A stretch of DNA of 64,000 bases from Mucilaginibacter jinjuensis (GTDB lineage Bacteria; Bacteroidota; Bacteroidia; Sphingobacteriales; Sphingobacteriaceae), in NCBI RefSeq assembly GCF_028596025.1, contig NZ_CP117167.1:496001-560000 (forward strand), given 5' to 3'. The notes beneath the pieces are model-generated. The model made no database searches and had not been told where the DNA came from. It was given only the letters and a program-made list of their open reading frames with translations. Position numbers and translations under genes: made by a program. The stretch's first letter is position 1. Every line of letters starts with the position of its first letter. Shown here piece by piece: positions 18,454 through 28,500 of the stretch.

Positions 18454-19797
18454 ATGGACCCTGCGAATTTAGACATAAACGGTTTTTATATATTTCTTAC
18501 CATATTTCTGGTCCTCCTGAACGGCTTTTTCGTGGCCGCAGAGTTCGCGATAGTTCGCGTTAGGGGTTCACAGATAGAAATACAAGCCAAGGCTGGTAGC
18601 CAGATGGCTAAAGTAGCACGGGGCATAATGCATAATTTGGACGGATACCTGGCTGCCACACAGCTGGGTATCACCATAGCATCGCTTGGCTTAGGTTGGG
18701 CGGGCGAATCGGTGGTAACCAATATTATGCTTAACCTGTTTAAGCTTTGCGGCTTAACAATTACCTCCTCATTTATCATCAGTACAAGCCATGTGGTTGC
18801 CTTTATTGCTATCACATTTCTGCATATTGTATTCGGTGAACTTGCACCTAAAACGTTGGCCATACAACGTTCGGTACGTACAGCTATGGCTGTGTCATTA
18901 CCACTACGTTTCTTTTATATAGTGTTCAGGCCTGCGATATGGTTGTTAAATACATTCGCCAATTTTATCCTGAGCATTTTCGGGGTAAAGACAATACATG
19001 GTGAAGAAGCACATCATAGTTCTGAAGAGCTGCAATACATTTTAGATCAGGGTAAGGAGAGTGGTGCGATCGACTCTTCCGAACACGAATTGATTAAAAA
19101 TGTATTCGATTTTAATGAGCGCGTGGTTAAAAACATTATGGTGCCCCGTACCAAAATTTCGGGTATCGACATTGATGCTACACCTGCCGAATTGCTCGAC
19201 TGTGTGATTACCGAAGGCTACTCACGTATGCCGGTTTATGATGATGTAATTGATAAGATTATCGGTATTGTACATGCCAAGGATATCTTACCTTTGCTGG
19301 CCCGTAATGAAGACATCGTTTTAAAGAGCATTATCCGCAAGCCATATTTTATTCCAGAAACCAAGAAGATCAGCGATCTGATGGCCGAACTGCAACAAAA
19401 ACGGATCCAGATAGCTATTGTGCTGGATGAGTTTGGTGGAACAGCCGGGATGGTTACGCTGGAGGATATTGTGGAAGAACTGGTAGGTGAAATACAGGAC
19501 GAGTATGATGAAGAAAAGCCAATTGTTGAGAAAGTAAATGATCGGGAGTTTATTGTAAATGCGCTTGCATCTATCTATGATGTAAACGAACAATTACCAC
19601 ATGATCTGCCGGAAGACGGTGACTTTGATACCGTATCAGGTTGGTTGGGCGATATCTTCGGAAAGATCCCTGATGTTGGTGAGCAAAAAGAAGCTAATGG
19701 TTACAATATTACCGTATTGAAAAAGTCGGATCAAAACATTGAATCGGTTAAGCTGGAGCTTTTACTTAACGAAGAAGATACGGTAGATATTCACTAA
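18454..19797 (+). CDS. CNNM/CorC-type membrane protein with CBS domains (hemolysin family)
   Basis: A 447-residue protein with three parts. The N-terminal DUF21 transmembrane domain (about residues 10-195) includes FFVAAEFAIVRVR and GELAPKTLAIQRS. A pair of CBS domains follows (about 215-335, with VPRTKISGIDID and GGTAGMVTLEDIVEELVGEI), and a CorC/HlyC C-terminal domain ends it. Such proteins are linked to magnesium or cobalt export. The hemolysin label is historical. It starts 6 bases after ppa and ends 13 bases before rsmE, so these genes form one cluster. Confidence 0.93.
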   Translation: MDPANLDINGFYIFLTIFLVLLNGFFVAAEFAIVRVRGSQIEIQAKAGSQMAKVARGIMHNLDGYLAATQLGITIASLGLGWAGESVVTNIMLNLFKLCGLTITSSFIISTSHVVAFIAITFLHIVFGELAPKTLAIQRSVRTAMAVSLPLRFFYIVFRPAIWLLNTFANFILSIFGVKTIHGEEAHHSSEELQYILDQGKESGAIDSSEHELIKNVFDFNERVVKNIMVPRTKISGIDIDATPAELLDCVITEGYSRMPVYDDVIDKIIGIVHAKDILPLLARNEDIVLKSIIRKPYFIPETKKISDLMAELQQKRIQIAIVLDEFGGTAGMVTLEDIVEELVGEIQDEYDEEKPIVEKVNDREFIVNALASIYDVNEQLPHDLPEDGDFDTVSGWLGDIFGKIPDVGEQKEANGYNITVLKKSDQNIESVKLELLLNEEDTVDIH

Positions 19798-19810
19798 AAA
19801 CTGATGTGCC

Positions 19811-20518
19811 ATGCACTTGTTTTACACGCCCGATCTAATTGCCGGTCAATCCCATTATCAGCTTAACGAAGAAGAGAGCAAGCATTGCATCCGTGTGCTT
19901 CGTTTGGAGAAGGATAGCGAAGTTCAGTTGATAGATGGTAAAGGCGGACTATATACTGCCGTAATTGCTGATCCGCATCCTAAGCGTACATTACTGAGTA
20001 TTGCATCTGCACAGCAAGAATATCAGAGGCGCAACCATTATCTGCACATCGCAGTTGCCCCCACAAAAAATATTGAACGCATTGAGTGGTTTTTAGAGAA
20101 GGCTACCGAGATTGGCATTGATGAAATTTCATTAATTATATGCCAGCGGTCAGAGCGTAAGGAAGCTAAAATAGAACGTTTGGATAAGATTATTACTGCT
20201 GCTGTAAAGCAATCATTAAAAGCTTATCATCCTATCCTAAACGAAGCTGTAGCCTTGCCTAAACTGCTTGCTAAGCCTTTCGACGGACAAAAGTTTATGG
20301 CCCATTGTGAGCCGGGAGAGAAGATTGATCTCAAATCGGCTATCCAACCTCATGGAAAATATTTAGTGTTGATTGGCCCTGAAGGCGATTTTACACCCCA
20401 CGAAATAGATGAAGCTTTAAAAAGTGATTTTAAACCCATAACTTTAGGTGATAGCAGGTTGCGTACCGAAACCGCTGCACTGGAAGCCTGCTTTGAAATT
20501 AACTTTTTAAACCGCTAA
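19811..20518 (+). CDS. rsmE: 16S rRNA (uracil1498-N3)-methyltransferase
   Basis: A 235-residue SPOUT-class methyltransferase. The N-terminal PUA-like domain has ESKHCIRVLRLEKDSEVQLIDG split around residue 30. The C-terminal knot has KATEIGIDEISLIICQRSER, LIGPEGDFTPHEIDEA and LGDSRLRTETA, the SAM-binding signatures of RsmE. It modifies U1498 of 16S rRNA. The stop is immediately followed by the next gene's ATG (TAAATG). Confidence 0.95.
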   Translation: MHLFYTPDLIAGQSHYQLNEEESKHCIRVLRLEKDSEVQLIDGKGGLYTAVIADPHPKRTLLSIASAQQEYQRRNHYLHIAVAPTKNIERIEWFLEKATEIGIDEISLIICQRSERKEAKIERLDKIITAAVKQSLKAYHPILNEAVALPKLLAKPFDGQKFMAHCEPGEKIDLKSAIQPHGKYLVLIGPEGDFTPHEIDEALKSDFKPITLGDSRLRTETAALEACFEINFLNR

Positions 20519-21178
20519 ATGAGATTCAGAATAACGCTTATAGCTTTAACACTTTGCCTGCTGATATGTGGCTTTACCAAGCCTGCCTATAAACTGGCGC
20601 GTTTAAAGTACAACGGCGGCGGCGATTGGTATGGCGATCGTACTGCGCTCACCAACCTCATTAAATTCTGCAACACAAACCTGCACACCAACTTTGATGC
20701 AGAGGAAGAAACGGTAGATGCCGGAAGCGCTGAACTGTTTAATTACCCTTATATATTTATGACAGGCCACGGCAACGTGGTATTCTCTGACCTGGAAGTG
20801 CGCAATCTGCGCAAGTATTTAACAGGAGGGGGCTTTCTGCATATCTGCGATAATTATGGGCTCGATCAGTTTATCCGCCCGCAAATGAAAAAGGTTTTTC
20901 CGGAGTTGGAGTTTGTGGAATTGCCACTAAACCATCCCGTCTATCATCAGAAATACGAGTTCCCTAATGGCTTACCAAAGGTTCATGAGCATGACAATAA
21001 ACGGGCGCAGGGTTTCGGGTTGATTTATAAAGGTCGCCTGGTTTGTTTTTACGACTACCAATGCGATTTGGGTAATGGCTGGGAGGATTATGGAACTTAT
21101 GCCGGCGACTCGCAGGAGACCCGCTTAAAGGCGCTTAAAATGGGAGCTAACTTAGTACAATACGCATTAATACAATAA
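20519..21178 (+). CDS. DUF4159 family exported protein
   Basis: A 219-residue protein with a signal peptide (about residues 1-20). The segments KLARLKYNGGGDWYGDRTAL, NYPYIFMTGHGNVVFSD and LTGGGFLHICDNYG match the DUF4159 family, which has a flavodoxin- or GATase-like fold of unknown activity. In some Bacteroidota DUF4159 proteins occur near gliding or aerotolerance genes. Here it directly follows rsmE and precedes a biotin carrier gene. No function is assigned. Confidence 0.85.
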   Translation: MRFRITLIALTLCLLICGFTKPAYKLARLKYNGGGDWYGDRTALTNLIKFCNTNLHTNFDAEEETVDAGSAELFNYPYIFMTGHGNVVFSDLEVRNLRKYLTGGGFLHICDNYGLDQFIRPQMKKVFPELEFVELPLNHPVYHQKYEFPNGLPKVHEHDNKRAQGFGLIYKGRLVCFYDYQCDLGNGWEDYGTYAGDSQETRLKALKMGANLVQYALIQ

Positions 21179-21181
21179 GTT

Positions 21182-21679
21182 ATGTATGAAATAAAGGTAA
21201 ATGAGAAACAAGATTTTTCTGTAACCCGCAAAGAAGGCAAACTGGTTATTAATAATGAATTGGTTGAAGCAGATATTGCTGCTGTAGGATCATCGATATT
21301 CCATGTATTACATAACCGCCAGTCATACAATGTGGAGGTGGTTAATTTTAATTCGACCGATAAAACTGCCGAAATTAAGGTAAACGGAAATACTTATAAC
21401 ATTACCTCAAAAGATCAATTTGATATACTGCTCGAACAATTGGGCTTTAATCATCTAAACGCCGGCGCCATAAGTGATCTTAAAGCACCTATGCCCGGCA
21501 TGGTACTTAAGGTGTTGGTGAAAGAAGGAGAGTCTATCAAAAAAGGCGAAAACCTTTTTGTACTGGAAGCCATGAAAATGGAAAACATAATCAAAGCACC
21601 TGCAGATGTTACTGTAAAATCTATCAAGATTAAACCCGGTGATAAGGTTGAAAAGGGGCAGGTATTGATTACTTTTTAA
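21182..21679 (+). CDS. Biotin/lipoyl-attachment carrier protein (acyl-CoA carboxylase type)
   Basis: A 165-residue protein whose last 65 residues form a biotinyl domain: APMPGMVLKVLVKEGESIKK, then LEAMKMEN with the biotinylated Lys132, then GDKVEKGQVLITF. The N-terminal 90 residues are a separate small domain seen in Bacteroidota carriers of propionyl-CoA carboxylase or methylmalonyl-CoA decarboxylase type. No carboxylase subunits are adjacent, so the partner enzyme is encoded elsewhere. A strong terminator begins 2 bases after the stop. Confidence 0.9.
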   Translation: MYEIKVNEKQDFSVTRKEGKLVINNELVEADIAAVGSSIFHVLHNRQSYNVEVVNFNSTDKTAEIKVNGNTYNITSKDQFDILLEQLGFNHLNAGAISDLKAPMPGMVLKVLVKEGESIKKGENLFVLEAMKMENIIKAPADVTVKSIKIKPGDKVEKGQVLITF

Positions 21680-21680
21680 C

Positions 21681-21714
21681 AAAAAAGCATTACTTATATA
21701 AGTAATGCTTTTTT
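21681..21714 (+). terminator. Rho-independent terminator after the biotin carrier gene
   Basis: AAAAAAGCATTACTT (21681-21695) and AAGTAATGCTTTTTT (21700-21714) are perfect 15-bp arms around a 4-base loop, starting 2 bases after the stop codon. The A and T runs make it usable on both strands. Confidence 0.93.
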
Positions 21715-21717
21715 GCG

Positions 21718-21798
21718 CGTCATTGCGAGGTACGAAGCAATCCCCGACCTACAGAACCGCTCTTTTGGTTCGCGATTGCTTCGTACCTCGCAATGACG
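21718..21798. repeat. Palindromic dispersed repeat (TCATTGCGAGG family), copy 2
   Basis: Perfect 25-bp inverted repeats: 21718-21742 begins CGTCATTGCGAGGTACGAAG and 21774-21798 is its exact reverse complement, with a 31-base loop. It lies exactly between two terminators in the gap between convergent genes. It is the same family as 8289-8373 but intact, suggesting a recent copy. Confidence 0.93.
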
Positions 21799-21812
21799 AT
21801 TGAAGAGTAAAC

Positions 21813-21842
21813 AAAAAAGGCCTTTCATTTGAAAGGCCTTTC
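21813..21842 (-). terminator. Rho-independent terminator for gldJ
   Basis: AAAGGCCTTTCA (21816-21827) pairs with TGAAAGGCCTTT (21830-21841), with an A-run from 21813 giving a U-tract on the minus strand. It lies 20 bases beyond the gldJ stop codon. Confidence 0.9.
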
Positions 21843-21861
21843 CTATTATATACTGTTAGCT

Positions 21862-23607
21862 TTACTTAGCTTTTGCTTTGTAAGGTTTTGGCTTACGCTC
21901 AACAAAGTGAGGGCGGCTGTCAGGGTGAATCTCAGTTGCACCAACCATGGTCATTGCGCAACGGAAACCAACTTCTGCACTGGCATCATCCTGATCCATA
22001 AAGCGACGGGTAGCTGGGTTTAACCACATTGCCCTATCGTTCCATGAACCACCTTTGTACACCTTAGAGTGGTCGTTAACTAAAGTAGTTACGCCATATA
22101 ATACAGTGCTGGTTGAATCTTCGAAACCGCGCTGATCTGCAGTGTAAGGCTTACCACCTGCTTTAATAACATCAGCAGGAGTACCAGGAGCACCCGGGGT
22201 TGTTGCTACAGTAGCAGTTGTTGGGGTAGCAGGGTTAGTTGCAATACCAGCTGGTAAAGCCGCACCATTTGCAGGTGTTGCGTTGGCATTGTTAACCGTT
22301 GCAGCTTGTTGTTGCGCAACAGTTAGTTCGCTCCATTTTTGTTTCTTGGCTGCTTTAGCAGGGTCTTTAATAGGGCGGCCGTATTTATCTTTGGCTAATA
22401 AACCTTTTTCAGGGTCAGCCATACGTTTGTCTTTGTATTCGTTACCGCGGAATGGATTAAAGTCGTCAACATCCTCAAATGATAACTGGCGATAAGTATC
22501 GGCAGTCCACTCGTTAACGTTACCAGCCATGTTAAACAAACCGAAATCGTTAGGTACGAAAGATCTAACAGGTGCAGTAATATCTGCCTTGTCATTTAAA
22601 TAACCACCAACACCCATGTTATCACCATCGCCACGTTTAAAGTTGGCCATCATTAAACCACGGGTTCTCTTTTTAGGCGAGCGCAAGCCCATGCCATTCC
22701 AAGGGTACATTTTACCGTCGGTGATATTTTCGTTTTCGGTATTACCAACAAGGCCTAAAGCTGCATATTCCCACTCAGCTTCTGATGGTAAGCGGTAAGC
22801 TTGTTTCAGGATACCATCTTCCATACCTACAGTACGGGTTGGTTTGCCTTTTTTGCCGTCAGTTGGTTTGGCATTAGGGTTAAGATCCGGCATCATGTGT
22901 TTACCATCAATACCCGGGCCTTTAATCTGGCCGTTTAAGTAAATATCAGTGTTAAATGGCTCTTTGCTTCCGCCGGCAGCAGCTGTTGTAGCACCCGCAG
23001 CTTTGCCTTTGCCGCCTTTACCACCGGTAGCAGCATCTTTCCAGGTAGCTAACTGGCCAGATTCGCGCAGAATGTTTTCATTCATACGATCTGTACGCCA
23101 GGTGCAATACTCTTGTGCCTGGTCCCAGGTAACACCTACAACAGGGTAATCCTGAAACGCAGGGTGCCTTAAATAGTTATCAACGTAAGGTTCGTTGTAT
23201 GATAATGGTTTACGCCAAACCAGGGTGTCCGGCAATGCATTGTAATATAATTCTCTATCGCCCGGATAGTTGATGTTTAACCAGTGCAGGTACTCCAGCC
23301 AGTCAACGTTAGCAACTTCGGTATCATCCATATAAAATGAAGGAACAGTTACACGACGGCGAATGTTGTTGTAATCAAAGCTAACATCCTGGTCGGCACT
23401 GCCTCCCAAAACAAAAGTTCCACCTTCAATCGGTACTAAACCCGGGCCTGGGGCTGGGTGGGTTTTCTTAAATACCTGGAAACCTCCATTGTATTTATCG
23501 TTGTATTTCATGCCGGTCTTCGCGGATTGCGGATGCTTGCTACAGCTCGTTAGCATTGCTCCCAATCCCACAATCATAAACGCACACCGGGTAAAATTTC
23601 TGTTCAT
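21862..23607 (-). CDS. gldJ: Gliding motility/type IX secretion lipoprotein GldJ
   Basis: A 581-residue lipoprotein. I chose ATG 23607 because it gives a clean lipoprotein signal (MNRNFTRCAF...MLTSC); an upstream in-frame ATG adds only an asparagine/tyrosine-rich leader. The body is a formylglycine-generating-enzyme-like (sulfatase-modifying factor) fold: IEGGTFVLGGSADQDV, YMDDTEVANVDWLEYLHW, YRLPSEAEWEYAALG, NMAGNVNEWTADTYR and KGGSWNDRAMWLNPATRR. GldJ is an outer-membrane lipoprotein tied to the type IX secretion motor ring in Bacteroidota. An alanine/threonine/proline-rich low-complexity insert separates the last two blocks. It is divergent from porV. GldK is the alternative paralogue; the length and N-terminus favour GldJ. 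Confidence 0.85.
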   Translation of the reverse strand: MNRNFTRCAFMIVGLGAMLTSCSKHPQSAKTGMKYNDKYNGGFQVFKKTHPAPGPGLVPIEGGTFVLGGSADQDVSFDYNNIRRRVTVPSFYMDDTEVANVDWLEYLHWLNINYPGDRELYYNALPDTLVWRKPLSYNEPYVDNYLRHPAFQDYPVVGVTWDQAQEYCTWRTDRMNENILRESGQLATWKDAATGGKGGKGKAAGATTAAAGGSKEPFNTDIYLNGQIKGPGIDGKHMMPDLNPNAKPTDGKKGKPTRTVGMEDGILKQAYRLPSEAEWEYAALGLVGNTENENITDGKMYPWNGMGLRSPKKRTRGLMMANFKRGDGDNMGVGGYLNDKADITAPVRSFVPNDFGLFNMAGNVNEWTADTYRQLSFEDVDDFNPFRGNEYKDKRMADPEKGLLAKDKYGRPIKDPAKAAKKQKWSELTVAQQQAATVNNANATPANGAALPAGIATNPATPTTATVATTPGAPGTPADVIKAGGKPYTADQRGFEDSTSTVLYGVTTLVNDHSKVYKGGSWNDRAMWLNPATRRFMDQDDASAEVGFRCAMTMVGATEIHPDSRPHFVERKPKPYKAKAK

Positions 23608-23839
23608 ATTGTACATGTAGTTATTCAGAATGTAAATATAATTATTTTTTAAATATCTATTAAGCAAATTTATTGACATACGTTCAAAAAAAAAGTCCCA
23701 TTATTGAGCTTTTTACGGTAAAGTAGCTCTTGAGTTACAATTATTTATGTAAAAGTGTTGTAATAACTTTTTATAGTTATTGTTAAACTGGCAGAATAAC
23801 AATAATATTGTCTTGAATGGCTCCATATAAAATTAAACT

Positions 23840-25024
23840 TTGAAGAAGCTTTTATTGTACAATATAAAGGGTATTACATTAATTGTAAGTGTATTATTAC
23901 CCTCTCTTACTTTAGCTCAAGTTATTGGCCCAGGCGGCACAAACACTAATGGTAGTAATAGCGGGGCTATCGTAACTGGGGTCCCATTTTTAAATATTAC
24001 ACCAGATTCGCGCTCAGGAGCTATGGGTGATGCCGGGGTAGCGCTTTCGCCGGATGTAAATGCCAATTTCTGGAACCCATCTAAACTGGCTTTTTTAGAG
24101 AATAATAATAGCTTATCGCTTTCATATAGCCCCTGGTTACGTAAGTTGGTTCCGGATGTAAGTTTATCTTACCTTTCTTATGCGCATAAATTAGACGATA
24201 GAAATACCATAGGTACCTCACTTAGATATTTAAATTTCGGCTCTATTGAACTAACGGACAGAAATCAGCAGTCGCTTGGTACATATACGCCGAATGAGTT
24301 TTCTATCGACGGGTCTTTTGCCCGCAAGTTTGGCAAAGAATTTTCGCTTGGTGTAACTATGCGATATATTCACTCAAGTTTATATAATGGTACCTCGTCA
24401 GAGGGCCAGCAAATTGAGCCGGTGAATGATATAGCTGCCGATGTTTCGGCATTTTATCAGCATCCTGGTGAAGAGTTTGGTAAACCATCACTTTTTGCAT
24501 TTGGTGTTAATATTTCTAATATAGGGCCTAAGATCAGCTACACTTCGGGCGGCCAGAATCTTTATTTACCTACCAACCTAAAAATAGGTGCTGCCAATAC
24601 CCTCAATATTGATGAATATAGCCAGTTTACATTTACGCTTGATATTAATAAACTGCTAGTGCCAACCACTACTTATGATGCCAGCGGCAATATAACTTCG
24701 GGAGATAAATCTGTGCCGGCTGCTATTTTCGGTTCTTTTGGCGATGCACCTGGAGGTTTCAGCGAGGAACTGAAAGAAATCAGTTACTCACCAGGTGTTG
24801 AATACTGGTACAACAAGCAATTTGCGCTACGTGCGGGTTACTTTTACGAAAACCCCAGCAAGGGCGACCGCCAGTATCTAACACTTGGTGCGGGCCTTAA
24901 ATATGATATTTTCGATATCGACTTTGCATATTTGGCTGCCAGCCAGCAAAAAAGTCCGTTGGCTAATACCTTACGTTTTTCGGTATTGATCAATTTTGAA
25001 TCGGGTAAACCAAAAAATAAATGA
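23840..25024 (+). CDS. porV: Type IX secretion outer-membrane protein PorV
   Basis: A 394-residue beta-barrel protein with a signal peptide (cleavage near LTLAQ). The start is a TTG; the next codons encode KKLLLYNIKG, a normal signal-peptide beginning, and no ATG lies in frame nearby. The segments ITPDSRSGAMGDAGVALSPD and NFWNPSKLAFLE are typical of PorV (LptO), which brings cargo from the translocon to the PorU sortase. The C-terminus ends in a barrel strand (RFSVLINFESGKP). The last 4 bases overlap ispF (ATGA). No porU lies next to it. Confidence 0.92.
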   Translation: MKKLLLYNIKGITLIVSVLLPSLTLAQVIGPGGTNTNGSNSGAIVTGVPFLNITPDSRSGAMGDAGVALSPDVNANFWNPSKLAFLENNNSLSLSYSPWLRKLVPDVSLSYLSYAHKLDDRNTIGTSLRYLNFGSIELTDRNQQSLGTYTPNEFSIDGSFARKFGKEFSLGVTMRYIHSSLYNGTSSEGQQIEPVNDIAADVSAFYQHPGEEFGKPSLFAFGVNISNIGPKISYTSGGQNLYLPTNLKIGAANTLNIDEYSQFTFTLDINKLLVPTTTYDASGNITSGDKSVPAAIFGSFGDAPGGFSEELKEISYSPGVEYWYNKQFALRAGYFYENPSKGDRQYLTLGAGLKYDIFDIDFAYLAASQQKSPLANTLRFSVLINFESGKPKNK

Positions 25025-25500
25025 GTAAAATTCGTGTAGGTTTTGGGTTTGATGTACATCAGCTCAAAGAAAACCACCCTTTTGTGGTAGGTGGCGTTCA
25101 ATTAGAACATCATTCGGGAGCGTATGGCCATTCGGATGCTGATGTATTGTTGCATGCGATATGTGATGCGTTATTAGGTGCAGCAAACCTACGCGATATT
25201 GGTTTCCATTTCTCTAATACCGACGAACGCTGGAGAGGTATAAGCAGTTTGGTTTTGCTGGAGCACGTTGTTGTTTTGTTGAAAGAAAAAGGCTTTAGTA
25301 TTGGCAACATCGATGCCATGATATGCCTCGAAGCACCCAAGATTAACCCGCACGTGCCGGCTATGAAAATTAACATAGCCAAGGCTGCAGGCATTGATGA
25401 GGATGATATCTCCATCAAAGCTACCACTAATGAAAAACTTGGCTTTATTGGCCGCGAAGAAGGCGTAGTGGCTTATGCCGTTTGCCTGATAGAAAAGTAA
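25021..25500 (+). CDS. ispF: 2-C-methyl-D-erythritol 2,4-cyclodiphosphate synthase
   Basis: A 159-residue enzyme of the MEP isoprenoid pathway that makes the cyclic diphosphate from CDP-ME 2-phosphate. The zinc ligands are visible as Asp11 and His13 (FDVHQL) and His45 (DADVLLHA), with DIGFHFSNTD and a C-terminal TTNEKLGFIGREEG, both conserved. It overlaps porV by 4 bases, so it is translated with a secretion gene. It converges on the next gene. Confidence 0.97.
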   Translation: MSKIRVGFGFDVHQLKENHPFVVGGVQLEHHSGAYGHSDADVLLHAICDALLGAANLRDIGFHFSNTDERWRGISSLVLLEHVVVLLKEKGFSIGNIDAMICLEAPKINPHVPAMKINIAKAAGIDEDDISIKATTNEKLGFIGREEGVVAYAVCLIEK

Positions 25501-25522
25501 ATTTTGATTTAAAGAATATAGA

Positions 25523-25562
25523 AAGAAAGTACCACGGGATTACTCCTTAGTGGTACTTTCTT
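25523..25562. terminator. Shared hairpin between ispF and the GT fusion gene
   Basis: AAGAAAGTACCAC (25523-25535) and GTGGTACTTTCTT (25550-25562) are perfect 13-bp arms. The second arm is made of the final sense codons of the minus-strand gene, whose stop is at 25540-25542 inside the loop. It is a likely bidirectional terminator, although neither side has a long T-run. Confidence 0.7.
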
Positions 25563-28500
25563 GTTTTACGCTCACATTACCGGTACGTTTAAGTACACCC
25601 CATCCGCTCAGTTCGCCTTTTACAGCTTTACGCATAGATTTAAATAGTACGTAATACATCAGCTGGCGCCAGATGAAACGCTGTGGTATAATGTAAATCA
25701 ATTTCTTGTAGTCTTCTTTTTCCATCCAGAAGGCAATGGCGGCCACAATACAATCTATCACAATGAAGGCCACGTAATAGAAAAGTATCTTGCCAGGCTT
25801 GTCGCTGAATAAACCGATGATCATTAAAAGATCGGCCAAAGGAGAAAACAGCGGTAACACGATCTGGAAGATGAGGATATTAGGCATACCCACCATACCG
25901 AAGAATTTATATTTTTTATTGAACAAGGCATCCCGGTTTTTCCAGAAACTCTGAATTACGCCAAAGCTCCAGCGGAAACGTTGTTTCAATAGTGCATCCA
26001 GTTTCTCAGGGGCTTCGGTATAAGCAATGGCTTCAGCACAGTTTCTAACAATATAACCCTGTTTCAGAATGCGCATAGTTAAGTCGCAATCCTCTGCCAA
26101 GGTATCATAAGTAAAGCCACCCGCTTTAAATATGGCCTCTTTGCGGAATGCCCCGATAGCGCCGGGTACTACAGTAATACTATTCAGCAAATCAAATGCG
26201 CGGCGATCCATATTTTGGGCTGTAGTGTACTCGATAGATTGCCAGATGGTAATCATATTGGTTTCGTTACCCACTTTAACGGTACCTGCCACAGCTCCTA
26301 TTTCATCATCGGTAAAATAGGTCATGAGGTGAAAGATCGCATCATTCTTAAGTTGGGTATCGGCATCAATACAAACCAAAAAATCGTGACTCGAGCGCTC
26401 GATACCAAAGTTCAGCGCAGATGCTTTACCGCCGTTAGGTTTGGTTAATACTTTAACCAGCGGATGGTTCCCATAAGCAGCATCAACCACAGCGAAGGTT
26501 GCATCTTTCGATCCGTCATCAACAAATATGATCTCCAGTAAAGGATACTCCAGTTTTAGTAAACTTTCGATCGTTTTTATAGCCGTTACCTCCTCGTTAT
26601 AAGCCGGCACAATAATACTTACCGGATGTAAAACAGGATTGGCTAAACGTGCCGGGGTTGTTTTCTTATCCTCGCTATATTGCCTTAATGCCAATACGCC
26701 AATTAGTACGATACGGCCAATAGCCAGGAATATAGCCGAGAAGAACAGGTACATGATAAACCAGTTACCCAGAAAGTAACCTACAATAAATATGTTGTAC
26801 AAACTGCCTGTAATACCGCTGTTAGCTTCATCCTTAATTGGCGGCATCAAATCGTCCTTGCTTTTGTGCAATATATCGGCAATGGTAGTAAACTGATAGC
26901 CGTGCGATTTAAAGTAGTGGATAATCTCCGGCAAGGCCTTTACTGTCTCTTCGCGGGTATCGCCACCGGCATCATGCAGTAATATCATCGAGCCCTTATC
27001 GTGATAACGAATGGTACGGGCAATAATGCTATCGGCAGTTACGCCGGGCTGCCAATCCCATGGGTCGATAGATTCGCCAATGTTGATATAGTTTTGCCTG
27101 CGGCTTTCTGCAACCGGGATAACCTCAGCCAAAGTAGTTGGCTCGGCATCGGCATTAAACGGCGGACGGAATAAGATGGTGCTTCGGCCGGTAACAGATT
27201 CTATTAAACGACGCGTAGCATTAAGTTCGAGGTTAACGCGTGAAATACTGACCGTAGAAATATCGGGGTGGAAGAAGGTATGGTTACCAATTTCATAACC
27301 TTCATCAAACTCACGTTTTAAGATCTGGATATTTTTTTCGGCCATTACACCTACCACAAAGAAGGCGGCAGGTACATTTTCTTTCTTTAAAATATCGAGG
27401 ATACGCGGCGTATAATCAGGGTCGGGGCCATCATCAAAGGTTAATACTACCTTTTTAGGTGAATAGCCGTAACGGCGGATCACATATTTGGTAGGTAGAT
27501 GGATGTAGTTTTGATTGGTGATGACAAAGTTGGTGGTATCCATCTTTACATCAATCAAGCCTGTTTTTGGTGTAGTGATTAGATCGAGTACTTCACCATC
27601 GCCGTCATAATCAATCTTATCATTTAAGCCGACAGTGGTTAGGCGTTTAACATCAATACCTGTTTTGCGCAGGGAATCGATAGATAAGTTCTTTTGGAAG
27701 AAGGTCCACAAACGTGGATCCTCGGCACCCAGGCGCCAAAGGGCAACACCACCGGTAGCCCAGTCATCCGCCATGCGGATTACGTTAAAGTTGGTAGCCG
27801 CATCGGTAAAATAAATACTGTGCTCCAGGCTGTCCTTATCAAAATAGTTATAATGTAAGTTGGCCGAAGCAGGATCATAAACAATTTTCTGCTTGTTCTC
27901 CTGTGCCGTACTAACAGCCTGTTGGTAGCCTATAGATTTACCAATACTGTTCTCTGGCCAATCGTAACCACCACCGGCAACGGTAAGGATAATTTTTTCG
28001 CTCGGTACAATGGCGCAAACCTTATCCAGTATTTCTTCAACCCAGTGCTGGTTTGATATATCGCCTGCATTACTCTGTTCGTTATGCTGGTCGAAAGCCA
28101 TAACGAAGATGTAATCGTTAAATTTCTGGATCTTTCTCAGGTCATATTGCTCATCGTCAGGGATAACGTTTTGGGTAACCAAAAAGCCCTTGGCGTGTAA
28201 TGAGCTATATATTTCCTGTTCAAAGGCATTGTACTCGGGTGTATTCCGGTTTTGTATATCGTCGAAAGCCAGGTTAATACCTTTAAGATTGTATTTGGTG
28301 AGGTTCTTGATAATACTGTTAATAAAAACAGTACGCAATTGCTTGTTCTTAGAAATGCGAACCACATCCTCCCTGTCGAAAGAGCCGCTTACATTATTAA
28401 AGTTAATGTAATTGCTTATGGATACGATAATTGGCTTATGGTACTTCTTATTGATATTAAGCAAGCCAGTATCCATTTTGGCTGTAATGGTATCAGCATT

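Noticed and set aside
22200..22320. Recent insertion in gldJ
   Set aside because: The Ala/Thr/Pro-rich stretch is a low-complexity linker in frame; no repeat ends or change of base use mark an insertion.
22949..23149. Plus-strand frame inside gldJ
   Set aside because: Proline/alanine-rich translation is the antisense of a low-complexity part of gldJ; there is no start context.
21862..23607. Sulfatase-modifying (formylglycine-generating) enzyme
   Set aside because: The fold is shared, but the lipoprotein signal, length and position next to porV fit GldJ, and no sulfatase gene is nearby.
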